Assembly: GCF_002531825.1 (NCBI RefSeq)
Contig: NZ_NWSX01000011.1
Location: 1 to 64,000, forward strand
Source of the DNA: Rhizobium sp. J15
GTDB taxonomy: Bacteria > Pseudomonadota > Alphaproteobacteria > Rhizobiales > Rhizobiaceae
Direction of reading: 5' to 3'
Length of the DNA stretch: 64,000 nt
Part shown: positions 7,664-17,285 of the stretch, one piece after another
Numbering within the stretch: the stretch's first letter is position 1
Layout: each line of letters opens with the position of its first letter
Position numbers and translations under genes: made by a program
Notes under the pieces: model-generated
The model's input: the letters and a program-made list of their open reading frames with translations, nothing else
What the model was told of the DNA's origin: nothing
The model's database searches: none

Positions 7664-10600
7664 ATGGCCAAGTTTTTCATCCGACGTCCGATTTTCGCCT
7701 GGGTCATTGCGATCGCCATCATGCTCGCCGGCCTGCTGGCGATCTACACCCTGTCGATCTCGCAATATCCCGACATCGCCCCGACGACGGTCCGCATCAA
7801 CGCCACCTATCGCGGCGCCAGCGCCGAGACCGTCGAGAAATCGGTGACGACGATCATCGAGGACGGCATGACCGGCCTCGACGACCTCACCTACATGACG
7901 TCGACGTCGTCGACCGGGTCGGCCAGCGTCCAGCTCACCTTCGGAACCAGCATCGATCCCGATATCGCCCAGGTGCAGGTGCAGAACAAGCTGCAGCTCG
8001 TCCAGTCGCAGCTTCCCGGTGATGTCATCGATGCCGGCATCAGCGTGACGCGCTCGACCTCGAGCATCCTTCTCGTCGGCTCGCTCGTTTCGACCGACGG
8101 CAAGCGCAATTCGGTCGATCTCGGCAATATCATGTCGACCTCCATCGAGGATCAGATCCAGCGTCTCGAAGGCGTCGGCAGCATCAACGTCTTCGGTTCG
8201 GGATACGCCATGCGCATCTGGATCGATCCCTTCAAGCTGTTGAAATATCAGCTGACGCCGAGCGATGTCACATCGGCGATCCAGGCGCAGAATACCCAGG
8301 TCTCGGTCGGCTCGCTCGGCGCCCAGCCGACGATCCCCGGCCAGCAGCTCAACGTCACCATCACCGCGCAAAGCCAGCTGACCACCGTCGCCGATTTCGA
8401 GCACATCATTCTGAAAGTCGAAAAGGACGGCGCGACCGTGCGCCTCAGCGACGTCTCGCGCATCGAGATCGGCCAGGAAAGCTACGGCGGCGGTTCGCGT
8501 TACAATGGACAGGCATCGACCGGTTTCGCCGTCAATCTGGCGATCGGCGCCAACGCCATCGATACCGCCGCCCGCGTGCGCTCGGCACTCGATGTCATCG
8601 GCCGCACCCTGCCGGAAGGTGTGAAGATCACCTATCCCTACGACACCACGCCCTTCGTGGAACTGTCGATCGAAAAGGTCGTGCATACGCTGATCGAGGC
8701 GATCGTCCTCGTCTTCGTGGTGCTGCTCGTCTTCCTGCAGAATCTCCGCGCAACGCTGATCCCGACGATTGCCGTTCCCGTGGTGTTGCTCGGCACATTC
8801 GGGGTGCTGGCGGCGACCGGTTATTCCATCAATACGCTGACCATGTTCGCCATGGTTCTGGCGATCGGCCTTCTCGTCGACGATGCGATCGTGGTCGTCG
8901 AAAACGTCGAGCGCATCATGTCCGAAGAGAAGCTTTCGCCGCTCGAGGCGACGGAAAAATCGATGGGCGAGATCACCGGCGCCATCGTCGGGATCGCCCT
9001 CGTGCTGACCGCCGTCTTCATTCCGATGGCCTTCTTCGGCGGTTCGACCGGCATCATCTATCGCCAGTTCTCGATCACCATCGTCTCGGCCATGCTGCTG
9101 TCGGCGCTCGTCGCCATCGTGCTGACGCCGGCGCTCTGCGCCACCATGCTGAAGCCGGTCAGCGAACACCGGAAGCACCGCGTCGGCGACTGGTTCAACC
9201 GCAACTTCACGCGCTCGACCAATAGCTATGTCAGGACCATCGGCTATCTCCTCAAGCGGCCGATCCGCGTCATGCTGGTCTTCCTTCTCATCGGCGCCGG
9301 CTGCGCCTATCTCTTCAACCGCCTTCCAAGCTCGTTCCTGCCGCAGGAAGACCAGGGCGTGCTGCTGACCATCGTCACCACGCCGCCGGGCTCGACCACG
9401 CAGCAGACCCAGGCGGTCGTCGAGAAGGTCGAAAACTACTATCGCGAGAACGAGAAGGATGCCGTCGAATCCGTCTTCGGCGCGCTGGGCTTTGGCTTCG
9501 GCGGCTCCGGCCAGAACAGCGCCATCGTCTTCACCAAACTCAAGGATTTCTCTGAGCGCACCGATCCGAACCTCAGCGCGCAGTCGGTCGTCAACCGCGC
9601 GCTACGCAGCTTCTTTGCGATACGCGAGGCGCAGGTCTTCGCGCTTCTGCCGCCGGCGATCCAGGGCCTCGGCGTGTCGAGCGGCTTTTCCATGTATCTC
9701 GTCGATGCCGGCGGCCATGGCAACGATGCACTGACGGCCGCCTCCAAGCGGCTCATCCAAATGGGCAACGCATCGGGCAAGGTCGTGGCGCTGCGCAGCA
9801 GCAACAAGGAAGTCGAGCCGCAGATGCGCATCGTGCTCGATCAGGAAAAGATCGGCGCCATGGGCGTCGACATCGCCTCGGTCAATTCGATGCTGTCGAT
9901 CATCTTCACCGGCCGCGACGTCAACGACTTCACGCTGAACGGCGAGATCAAGCCGGTCTATGTCCAGGGCGACGCGCCTTTCCGCATGCAGCCGGACGAT
10001 CTGAACCACTGGTATGCCCGCAACAATTCCGGCGAAATGGTGCCCTTCTCCGCCTTTACCAAAACCGAATGGGTCAAGGGCGCACCCTCGCTTGCCCGTT
10101 TCAACGCCGTCGGCGCCATCCCGCTCGACGGCGCTTCGGCTCCCGGCGTGTCCTCCGGCGACGCGATGAACGAAATGGAAGCACTGACCGAACAGCTCGG
10201 CGGCGGCTACACGGTCGCCTGGCAGGGCATCTCCTATCAGGAGCGCCTTTCCGGCTCGCAAGCGCCGATGCTCTATGCGATTTCCGTTCTCGTCGTCTTT
10301 CTCTGCCTGGCCGCGCTCTACGAAAGCTGGTCGATCCCCTTCTCGGTGATCATGGCGGTGCCGGTCGGCATTCTCGGCGCGCTGGCGGCGGCAACGCTCT
10401 TCGGCCAGGCGAACGACGTCTATTTCAAGGTCGGCCTGCTCACCACCATCGGGCTCGCGGCGAAGAACGCGATTCTGATCGTCGAATTTGCCAAGGACCG
10501 TATGGAAAGCGGGCTGGGACTGTACGAAGCGACGCTGGAAGCGGCGAGGCTCCGCCTGCGGCCGATCATCATGACCTCGCTCGCCTTCATTCTCGGCGTC

Positions 10601-10774
10601 GTGCCGCTGGCGATCGCGACAGGCGCGGGCTCGGCGGCGCAGAACGCCATCGGCATCGGCGTTCTCGGCGGCATGCTGGCCGCGACGATGCTCGGAATTT
10701 TCTTCGTGCCGTCCTTTTTCGTCGTCATCCGACGCATCTTTGCCACACGCGGCAAAAATGCGGCAGCGGTGTGA
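7664..10774 (+). CDS. RND-family (HAE1) multidrug efflux pump
   Basis: This proton-driven inner membrane pump of 1036 residues is the usual size for AcrB/MexB homologues. It has twelve membrane helices in two repeats with two large periplasmic loops. The proton-relay aspartates are present in helix 4 (IGLLVDDAIVVVENV, D406/D407), as is the helix 10 lysine (GLAAKNAILIVEF). It works with the adaptor gene just upstream and the NodT-type channel gene downstream. Plant phenolics or flavonoids are plausible rhizobial substrates, but that is inference. Confidence 0.95.
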   Translation: MAKFFIRRPIFAWVIAIAIMLAGLLAIYTLSISQYPDIAPTTVRINATYRGASAETVEKSVTTIIEDGMTGLDDLTYMTSTSSTGSASVQLTFGTSIDPDIAQVQVQNKLQLVQSQLPGDVIDAGISVTRSTSSILLVGSLVSTDGKRNSVDLGNIMSTSIEDQIQRLEGVGSINVFGSGYAMRIWIDPFKLLKYQLTPSDVTSAIQAQNTQVSVGSLGAQPTIPGQQLNVTITAQSQLTTVADFEHIILKVEKDGATVRLSDVSRIEIGQESYGGGSRYNGQASTGFAVNLAIGANAIDTAARVRSALDVIGRTLPEGVKITYPYDTTPFVELSIEKVVHTLIEAIVLVFVVLLVFLQNLRATLIPTIAVPVVLLGTFGVLAATGYSINTLTMFAMVLAIGLLVDDAIVVVENVERIMSEEKLSPLEATEKSMGEITGAIVGIALVLTAVFIPMAFFGGSTGIIYRQFSITIVSAMLLSALVAIVLTPALCATMLKPVSEHRKHRVGDWFNRNFTRSTNSYVRTIGYLLKRPIRVMLVFLLIGAGCAYLFNRLPSSFLPQEDQGVLLTIVTTPPGSTTQQTQAVVEKVENYYRENEKDAVESVFGALGFGFGGSGQNSAIVFTKLKDFSERTDPNLSAQSVVNRALRSFFAIREAQVFALLPPAIQGLGVSSGFSMYLVDAGGHGNDALTAASKRLIQMGNASGKVVALRSSNKEVEPQMRIVLDQEKIGAMGVDIASVNSMLSIIFTGRDVNDFTLNGEIKPVYVQGDAPFRMQPDDLNHWYARNNSGEMVPFSAFTKTEWVKGAPSLARFNAVGAIPLDGASAPGVSSGDAMNEMEALTEQLGGGYTVAWQGISYQERLSGSQAPMLYAISVLVVFLCLAALYESWSIPFSVIMAVPVGILGALAAATLFGQANDVYFKVGLLTTIGLAAKNAILIVEFAKDRMESGLGLYEATLEAARLRLRPIIMTSLAFILGVVPLAIATGAGSAAQNAIGIGVLGGMLAATMLGIFFVPSFFVVIRRIFATRGKNAAAV

Positions 10775-10925
10775 TATAAATGCACTGTGATAATGCTGTT
10801 CCGATTGCTACATTGCGCCCGACTGCTTCGGAGTGTGTGTTATTGGTAGAACGAGGCGCGGCGGCCGATAGTGAAGCATGAAGCTTCGGACAAGAATTGA
10901 CTTGCTCGAGTACAGGAAGAAATGA

Positions 10926-12362
10926 ATGGTATCTCTTCGTTTTGCCACACCGGCATTATTGTTATTACTGTCGGGCTGTGTCGTAGGCCCGGATCATGCT
11001 CCTCCTGAAATGCCGCTGCCCGCCAAATTCGGAGAAGGCGGGACGAAGAGTGTAGGTGACGTTGCTACCGCAGCCTGGTGGACCGCCTTCAACGATCCCA
11101 AACTGAATGGCTATGTCCAGGCCGGCCTCGACCAGAACCTGAGCGTCCAGCAGGCGATCGAACGCATCAATGCGGCCTCCGCCAACGTCACCACCGCCGG
11201 TGCCGGCGGCCTGCCGAATCTGACGGTCGGCGGCTCGCACACGGTCAGCGGCCAGAGGGGCGAACTGCGCACGCAGTTCGACACGCGCAACACCAGTGCC
11301 GGCGACGTCCAGCTGAGCTGGCTGCTCGATCTCTTCGGCCTCTACAAGCGCAGCACCGAGAGCGCGCTCGCTTCGCTCGATTCGGCCTATGCATCTGCCG
11401 ATGTCGCCAAGCTGACCCTCGTGCAGGATCTCGTCTCGAGCTATATCGACGTTCGCTACTATCAACAGCGCCTGGCGCTTTCGAGGGCCAACCTGAAGTC
11501 TCGTCAGGAAACCTACGAACTCACCAAGTTCCAGCTTGAAGCCGGCGCCGCCTCGCGCCTCGACGTCGTCCAGGCCGAAGGCCTCGTCCAGTCGACGCTT
11601 GCCGAAATCCCCGGCCTCGAAACCAACATCCGCATCTCGGCCCATCACATCGCCACGCTGCTCGGCCTGCCGGCCTCGGCTCTCGTCGATGAATTGCTGA
11701 AGGGCCGTGGCCAGCCCGTATTCCGCGGCGGCATCAACTCCGGCATCCCGGCAGACCTGATCCGCAACCGCCCGGACATTCGTGTCGCGGAACGCGATCT
11801 CGCCGCAGCGACGGCCAATATCGGCGTTGCCGAAGCGCAGCTTTACCCGAGCATCTCGCTCAGCGGCTCGATCTCGCCCTCCTACATCAACCAGCGCGGC
11901 ATTCATGGCGACCTGACCCCGTGGTCCTTCGGTCCGACCCTCAACCTGCCGATCTTCGACGGCGGCCGTCTGCGCGCCAACGTCAAGTCGGCACAGTCCA
12001 ATGCTGCCACCGCCTACCTCAACTGGAAGTCGACGGTGCTGACCGCTGTCGAGCAGGTCGAGAACGCGCTCGCCGCGGTCCGGCGTGACGCCCAGACGGT
12101 TGCCGCCCTTCAGGCCCAGGTGAAGACCACGCAGGAAACGCTCGAACTTTCCACGGCATCCTATAAGGACGGCGCCTCCTCGCTGCTCGACGTTCTCGAC
12201 GCGCAGCGCCAGGTTTCGCTCGCCCAGGCGAGCCTTGCCCAGGCCGTCCAGCAGATGGCCAAGGATTATGTCTCGCTGAACATCGCAGTCGGCGGCGGCT
12301 ATGCTCCCGGCGGCAAGACCACCGCGCCGGTGAAGCCTGCGCCGGCAAAGGCCAAGAGCTGA
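10926..12362 (+). CDS. NodT-family outer membrane efflux lipoprotein (TolC-like)
   Basis: The 478-residue protein begins with a lipoprotein signal (LLLLLSGC) followed by GPDHAPPEMPLP, a hallmark of NodT/OprM channels. Two outer membrane efflux protein repeats follow, each with long alpha-helical stretches, and GLPNLTVGGS and LYPSISLSGS mark the strand segments. It completes the tripartite pump. It is separated from the pump gene by 151 bases that hold a small GAAGC/GCTTC hairpin, so it could have its own promoter. Start 10926 follows AGGAAG. The C terminus is lysine-proline-alanine rich. Confidence 0.93.
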   Translation: MVSLRFATPALLLLLSGCVVGPDHAPPEMPLPAKFGEGGTKSVGDVATAAWWTAFNDPKLNGYVQAGLDQNLSVQQAIERINAASANVTTAGAGGLPNLTVGGSHTVSGQRGELRTQFDTRNTSAGDVQLSWLLDLFGLYKRSTESALASLDSAYASADVAKLTLVQDLVSSYIDVRYYQQRLALSRANLKSRQETYELTKFQLEAGAASRLDVVQAEGLVQSTLAEIPGLETNIRISAHHIATLLGLPASALVDELLKGRGQPVFRGGINSGIPADLIRNRPDIRVAERDLAAATANIGVAEAQLYPSISLSGSISPSYINQRGIHGDLTPWSFGPTLNLPIFDGGRLRANVKSAQSNAATAYLNWKSTVLTAVEQVENALAAVRRDAQTVAALQAQVKTTQETLELSTASYKDGASSLLDVLDAQRQVSLAQASLAQAVQQMAKDYVSLNIAVGGGYAPGGKTTAPVKPAPAKAKS

Positions 12363-12389
12363 TCGGCATTGCCTTTCTGGAAAATACCA

Positions 12390-12419
12390 AGCCCCGCGAT
12401 CGTCTCGCGGGGCTTTTTT
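12390..12419 (+). terminator. Rho-independent terminator of the efflux operon
   Basis: GCCCCGCGA (12391-12399) and TCGCGGGGC (12405-12413) form a nine-base GC-rich stem with a five-base loop, followed directly by six T residues. It lies 28 bases after the outer membrane lipoprotein stop codon. Confidence 0.92.
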
Positions 12420-12493
12420 CATGCGGCTTCGCATAGGATAATTGCGCAGAAGGGGAATTTGGATTCGACAAGCGGCATTCGCTGATATAAGCC

Positions 12494-12511
12494 TGATTAA
12501 ACGATTAATCA
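12494..12511. promoter_or_regulatory. Candidate operator of the adjacent LacI-family regulator
   Basis: TGATTAAACGATTAATCA is an 18-bp dyad with only one mismatched base pair per half and a central CG. That is the classic form of LacI/PurR-family operators. It ends 14 bases before the regulator start codon and heads the whole operon, so binding would repress both regulator and transport/salvage genes. Confidence 0.7.
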
Positions 12512-12525
12512 GAGCGGCCTGAATC

Positions 12526-13575
12526 ATGGCTTCATCGCGCCCGGGACCGAACCTCAGCAGGATAGCGACCTCGCTCGGCGTCTCCATTGCCACGGTCTCC
12601 AACGCGCTTTCCGGCAAAGGCCGGGTTTCCGGCCAGCTGGTCGAAAGAATTCGCGAACATGCCGCCGAACTCGGTTATGTCCCGAGCCAGGCCGGCCGGG
12701 CGCTCAGGACCGGCCGCAGCGGCGTTCTCGGCCTGGTGCTGCCCGATATCGCCAATCCTCTGTTTCCGAAGATCGCGCAGGCGATCGAATTCGCAGCTTC
12801 TGCCGCAGGCTATGGCGTGCTGATCGCGGATTCCCGCGGCGATGCCGCCGCCCAGGCCGAGGCGATCAACCGTCTGGTCGAACGTGGCGTCGATGGCATG
12901 GTCGTCATTCCCCGCCGCGCCACCCGCATTTCGTCCGCCGCCTGTCCGGTCGCCGTCATCGACACCCCTTCGACGCCGGGCAACACCGTTTCCGCCGATC
13001 ATTGGCAGGGCGGGCGCGAAATCGCTCTTCATCTGGCCGATCTCGGCCATGAGCGCATCCTCATCATCGGCAACAACCAGGAATCCAGCGTCCAGAACGA
13101 CCGCGCCAACGGCATCCGCGCCGGCCTGCGCCCCGGCATGCAGGCTGAAACCCTGTGGATCGACAGGCTGGAGCGGGATGGCGGCAGCGGCTGTCCGCCC
13201 GGCCTCGCCGAAAGAGCGAAGCAGGGTTTCACCGCCTTCGCGGCCCTCTCCGATCTGCAGGCGCTGCGCGCGCTGACGGAGCTGCAGCAGGCCGGCATCA
13301 GCGTTCCCGCCGATGTCAGCGTCACCGGTTTCGACGATCTCATCTGGTCGCCCGTCGTCACCCCGTCGCTGACGACGGTCAGGATGGACATGGACAGGAT
13401 TGCCGCGATCGCCGTATCGGCCCTGGCGGATACCATAAGAAAAAGCCGCGCCCGGGAAGGCGTGCTCGTTACCGCGGAGATCGAACGCGTCCCGATGCAG
13501 CTGATCGTCCGCCAATCATCCGGGCCTCGTGAACCCGGCACCAAAAACCTCAGAGATGGAGAACATGTAAGATGA
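12526..13575 (+). CDS. LacI-family transcriptional regulator of the purine salvage operon
   Basis: The 349-residue protein has an N-terminal LacI helix-turn-helix (about 9-35, IATSLGVSIATVSNALSGKG) and hinge, then a periplasmic-binding-protein-like effector domain (VLGLVLPDIANPLFPKI; ADVSVTGFDDLIWSPV). It is the first gene of a seven-gene run, and its stop overlaps the next start (ATGA). The 18-bp operator lies just upstream, pointing to autoregulation. The effector is probably a purine or nucleoside, inferred from the hydrolase and deaminase downstream. Confidence 0.9.
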   Translation: MASSRPGPNLSRIATSLGVSIATVSNALSGKGRVSGQLVERIREHAAELGYVPSQAGRALRTGRSGVLGLVLPDIANPLFPKIAQAIEFAASAAGYGVLIADSRGDAAAQAEAINRLVERGVDGMVVIPRRATRISSAACPVAVIDTPSTPGNTVSADHWQGGREIALHLADLGHERILIIGNNQESSVQNDRANGIRAGLRPGMQAETLWIDRLERDGGSGCPPGLAERAKQGFTAFAALSDLQALRALTELQQAGISVPADVSVTGFDDLIWSPVVTPSLTTVRMDMDRIAAIAVSALADTIRKSRAREGVLVTAEIERVPMQLIVRQSSGPREPGTKNLRDGEHVR

Positions 13576-14594
13576 AGAAAGCTCTTATTGCTTCAGTCGC
13601 GCTTGTGGCGCTGTCCCCGCTTGGCGCGGCCGCCGCCGAACGGACGCTGACCATATCCGTCTATGCCTTCGCGCAGGACGATTTCAAGACGCTGGTCTAC
13701 GATCCCTTCGAGGCTCAATGCGGCTGCAAGCTGGTGGTGGAAACAGGCAACAGCGTCGAGCGCCTGGCCAAGATGGAAGCCAACAAGGCCAATCCCGCCG
13801 TCGATCTCGCCGCCGTTTCGATGGCCGACGCGCTGGCCGCCTCGCGCGCCGGCCTGATCGACAAGATCGATACCGCCAAGCTTTCCAATTTCACCAAGCT
13901 TTACGACGTCGCCAAAGATCCGAACGGCGACGGCATGAGCGTCGGCTATACATTCTACGCCACCTCGATCGCCTATCGTTCCGACAAGATGAAGATCGAA
14001 TCCTGGGCCGATCTCCTGAAGCCGGAATATGTCGGCCATGTCGCCTTCCCCAATGTCACCACCAACCAGGGCCCGCCGGCGCTCTATATGCTGGGGCTGG
14101 CGCTCGACAAGGATACGCCCGATCTGAAGAGCCCGATCGAGGCCTTGGGCGAGAAGAAGGACGACGTCGTCACCTTCTACGAAAAATCCTCCCAGCTCGT
14201 GCAGCTCATGCAGCAGGAGGAGATCTGGGCGGCTCCGATCGGCCGCTTCTCCTGGGCGGGCTTCACCAAGCTCGACGTGCCCGTTGCCTGGGCAACCCCG
14301 AAAGAGGGTCAGACCGGCGGCATGAACGTGCTGGTGCTGACCAAAGGTTCGAAGAACCAGGATCTCGCCATGCAGTTCATTGACTTCTGGCTCTCGACCG
14401 AAACCCAGACCAAGCTCGCCGAAAAGCTGATCGACAGCCCCGCCAACAGCGAGGTCAAGCTTTCCGAAGCCGCCGCCAACAACCTCACCTATGGCGAGGA
14501 GACGGCCAAGAGCCTCAAGCTGATCCCGTCCGCCATCGCCCTCGACAATCGGGCCGGCTGGCTGAAGACCTGGAACGACAAGGTCGGTCAATAA
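13572..14594 (+). CDS. ABC importer solute-binding protein (PotD/iron-type family)
   Basis: The 340-residue periplasmic protein has a cleavable signal peptide (MKKALIASVALVALSPLGAAAA). Its fold is that of extracellular solute-binding family 1/8 proteins, whose known ligands include spermidine, putrescine, ferric iron and other small molecules (TLTISVYAFAQDDFKTLVYDPF; MNVLVLTKGSKNQDLAMQFI). It begins inside the LacI stop codon and is followed by two permeases and an ATPase. Because nucleoside hydrolase and adenine deaminase end the operon, a purine nucleoside or derivative is the likeliest ligand. This is inference, since the family would otherwise suggest polyamine. Confidence 0.85.
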   Translation: MKKALIASVALVALSPLGAAAAERTLTISVYAFAQDDFKTLVYDPFEAQCGCKLVVETGNSVERLAKMEANKANPAVDLAAVSMADALAASRAGLIDKIDTAKLSNFTKLYDVAKDPNGDGMSVGYTFYATSIAYRSDKMKIESWADLLKPEYVGHVAFPNVTTNQGPPALYMLGLALDKDTPDLKSPIEALGEKKDDVVTFYEKSSQLVQLMQQEEIWAAPIGRFSWAGFTKLDVPVAWATPKEGQTGGMNVLVLTKGSKNQDLAMQFIDFWLSTETQTKLAEKLIDSPANSEVKLSEAAANNLTYGEETAKSLKLIPSAIALDNRAGWLKTWNDKVGQ

Positions 14595-14659
14595 GCCGCT
14601 TGTGAAACCGGTCCCGGCCTTCTCGTCGGGGCCGCCCTCCTCTCCCGGAAAGGCGCCTC

Positions 14660-15487
14660 ATGTTCCAGAACCGTGCAGAAGCCCTGGCGCTTGCGCTGCC
14701 GGCCGCCGTTTTCGCGACCCTGGTCTTCCTGCTGCCTGTCGCAATCCTGCTGTCGGAAGGCTTCCGCACCGGCGGCGCCTGGACGCTGTCGGCCTATGCC
14801 GGCTTCTTTTCCGAGACGCTGAACCGCACCGTTTTTCTGCGCTCCTTCCGGCTCGGCCTCGAAGTCACCGCCGTCTCGGCCGTCATCGGCTACGCCGCAG
14901 CCTTCGCCATCGTCAACCTGCCTCCGAAGGGCAAAGGGCGCATGATCGGCCTCGTCACCCTGCCGCTGATGATCTCGCCGGTGGCGCGCACCTATGCCTG
15001 GATCGTCATTCTCGGTCGCACCGGCATCGTCAACCAGGCGATCACGGGCCTGGGTTTCAGTGCCGAACCGCTGCGTCTGCTCTTCACCGAAACCGCCGTC
15101 TTCATCGGTCTCTTGCAGCTCTTCCTGCCGCTGATGATCCTGTCGCTGATCAGCGCCCTTGAAAACATGCCGAGGGATGCGATTCCCGCCGCCCGCGTGC
15201 TCGGCGCCAACTGGTTTCAGGTATTTTGGAAGGTCGTCCTGCCGCTGACCCGCGAAGGGCTCGTCATCGGCGGCACGCTCGTTTTCACCGGCTCGCTCAC
15301 CGCCTACATCACCCCCGCCATTCTCGGCGGCTCCAAGGTGCTGATGCTCGAAACGCTGATGTACCAGCAGGTCTCCGTCGCCAATGATTTCGTCTCGGCG
15401 AGCGTCATCGCCTTCATCCTGATCGTCATGAGCTTTGCCGCCAATATCCTGCTGAAACGCCTGGCGACGGCGAGGAGCCGCCGATGA
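14660..15487 (+). CDS. ABC importer permease 1 (PotB-like)
   Basis: The 275-residue inner membrane protein has about six membrane helices and the binding-protein-dependent transport motif near residue 180 (DAIPAARVLGANWFQVFWKV), where the EAA loop contacts the ATPase. Start 14660 follows GGAAAGG. Its last four bases overlap the start of the second permease. It forms the heterodimeric channel with that protein. Confidence 0.9.
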   Translation: MFQNRAEALALALPAAVFATLVFLLPVAILLSEGFRTGGAWTLSAYAGFFSETLNRTVFLRSFRLGLEVTAVSAVIGYAAAFAIVNLPPKGKGRMIGLVTLPLMISPVARTYAWIVILGRTGIVNQAITGLGFSAEPLRLLFTETAVFIGLLQLFLPLMILSLISALENMPRDAIPAARVLGANWFQVFWKVVLPLTREGLVIGGTLVFTGSLTAYITPAILGGSKVLMLETLMYQQVSVANDFVSASVIAFILIVMSFAANILLKRLATARSRR

Positions 15488-16263
15488 CCGCCCGTCTGTT
15501 TTCGCCCATCGTGCTCTTCCTCTTGCTGGTCTTCCTGATTGGCCCGTTCCTGATCATCATCGCCGCTTCGCTCTCGGCAGGCGATACGCTGGCCTTCCCG
15601 CCGCAGGGCCTGTCGCTGCGCTGGGTGATGAAGGTCTTCACCATCGAAAGTTTCCGCGACAGTTTCGCCATGTCGATGTTCCTTGCCGTCTTCGGAACGC
15701 TCGCAGCCCTCGTCCTTGGCATCCCCGCCGCCTACGCCCTGTCGCGTTACCGGCTGCCTGGGGCCGAAACCGTGCGCACCATCGTCTCGCTGCCGATCAT
15801 CGTTCCCGGCATTATCGTCGGCCTGGCATTGCTGCGTTATCTCGTCGTGCCCTTCGGCTTCAACATCACGCTCGCGCTCTTCTTCGCCCACGCGGCCCTC
15901 GTGCTGCCCTATGCCGTGCGCGTCGTCTCAGCGAGCCTCGACAATCTGCGGGCCGATATCGAGGAAGCGGCCGTCCTGCTCGGCTCCTCCAGGCTCGGCG
16001 CTTTCTTCCGCGTGGTAATGCCGAATATCCGCGGCGGCATCCTGGCCGCCTTCATCCTCGGCTTTGTCACCAGCTTCAACCAGGTGCCGGTCTCGCTCTT
16101 CCTTTCCGGCCCCGGCGTGCGGACGCTGCCGATCGACATGCTGGGTTATATGGAAACCACTTACGACCCCTCCATCGCGGCGCTCTCCGCCCTTCTCGCT
16201 TTCCTCTCGATCGGCATCGTCTTCCTCGCCGAACGCTTCCTGGGATTTTCGCGTTATGTCTGA
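15484..16263 (+). CDS. ABC importer permease 2 (PotC-like)
   Basis: The 259-residue membrane protein has about six helices and an EAA-type loop (DIEEAAVLLGSSRLGAFFRV) near residues 158-177. It starts within the last codons of the first permease and ends eight bases inside the ATPase gene, so the three are translationally coupled. It is the second half of the translocation channel. Confidence 0.9.
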   Translation: MTARLFSPIVLFLLLVFLIGPFLIIIAASLSAGDTLAFPPQGLSLRWVMKVFTIESFRDSFAMSMFLAVFGTLAALVLGIPAAYALSRYRLPGAETVRTIVSLPIIVPGIIVGLALLRYLVVPFGFNITLALFFAHAALVLPYAVRVVSASLDNLRADIEEAAVLLGSSRLGAFFRVVMPNIRGGILAAFILGFVTSFNQVPVSLFLSGPGVRTLPIDMLGYMETTYDPSIAALSALLAFLSIGIVFLAERFLGFSRYV

Positions 16264-17281
16264 TGCCTATCTTCAACTCGACAAGCTGACGCTGAGCTAC
16301 GGCGATACGGTCGCGGTGAGGGATCTCGATCTTGCGATCGGCAAAGGCGAGCTCGTCGCCCTTCTCGGGCCGTCCGGCTGCGGCAAGACGACAACGATGC
16401 GCGCCATTGCCGGTCTGCTGACGCCCGCCTCCGGCCGTATCCGCCTCGACGGCGCCGATATCACCCGCGTTTCCGCCAACAAGCGTGCCGTCGGTCTCGT
16501 CTTCCAATCCTACGCTTTGTTCCCGCATCTGACGGTCTACGAGAACGTCGCCTTCGGCTTGCGCCTCAAGGGCATCTCGGGCGCGGATCTCGATGCCCGC
16601 GTCGGCGCCGGCCTGAAATCCGTCGGCCTCACCGCTTTCGCCGGCCGCAAGCCCGCCGAGCTCTCCGGCGGCCAGCAGCAACGCGTCGCGCTCGCCCGCT
16701 CGATGGTGATGGAGCCGAAGGTGCTGCTGCTCGACGAGCCGCTCTCCAATCTCGATGCCCGTCTTCGCCTGGAAATGCGCGCCGAACTGCAGCGCGTGCA
16801 GAAGGAGACCGGCGTCACCATGATCTTCGTCACCCATGACCAGGTGGAGGCCCTGGCGCTCGCCGACCGCATCGTCGTGATGCTGAACGGCGGCATCGAA
16901 CAGATCGGCACGCCGGAAGAGATCTACAACAATCCGGTCTCCGCCTTCGTCGCCGATTTCGTCGGCTTCGAGAACGTCTTTGCACTTAAAGACGGGAAGC
17001 TTGCGACGCCGAACGGCCCGGTCGCACTTTCCGCTCCGCCGCCGCAAGCCGCGGCGGGCCTTGCCTGGCGTCCGCGCACGGTGGTCCTCGGCTCAGGCTC
17101 CTTCCAGGGAACGGTGCGCGGCACTTCTTTTGCCGGCAACAGCCGCGAATATCTCCTCGATACGCCGCTTGGGGCGATCAAGGCCGAGATCGACGCAGGC
17201 CTGCCGCCGCACGAGATCGGTAGCACCCTCGCCTTCGACCTGCCGATTGCCGGCGCGGCCAACCTCAAGCGCTTCGGGTGA
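16256..17281 (+). CDS. ABC importer ATPase (PotA/FbpC-like)
   Basis: The 341-residue ATPase has Walker A GPSGCGKTT (about 38-46), Q-loop FQSYALFP, signature LSGGQQQR (136-143), Walker B VLLLDEP (156-162) and H-loop histidine near 194. A C-terminal TOBE-like domain starts at about 240. An in-frame upstream extension to 16064 lies wholly within the permease gene, so the ATG at 16256 is used. It powers the preceding importer and is followed four bases later by the nucleoside hydrolase. Confidence 0.93.
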   Translation: MSDAYLQLDKLTLSYGDTVAVRDLDLAIGKGELVALLGPSGCGKTTTMRAIAGLLTPASGRIRLDGADITRVSANKRAVGLVFQSYALFPHLTVYENVAFGLRLKGISGADLDARVGAGLKSVGLTAFAGRKPAELSGGQQQRVALARSMVMEPKVLLLDEPLSNLDARLRLEMRAELQRVQKETGVTMIFVTHDQVEALALADRIVVMLNGGIEQIGTPEEIYNNPVSAFVADFVGFENVFALKDGKLATPNGPVALSAPPPQAAAGLAWRPRTVVLGSGSFQGTVRGTSFAGNSREYLLDTPLGAIKAEIDAGLPPHEIGSTLAFDLPIAGAANLKRFG

Positions 17282-17285
17282 CATC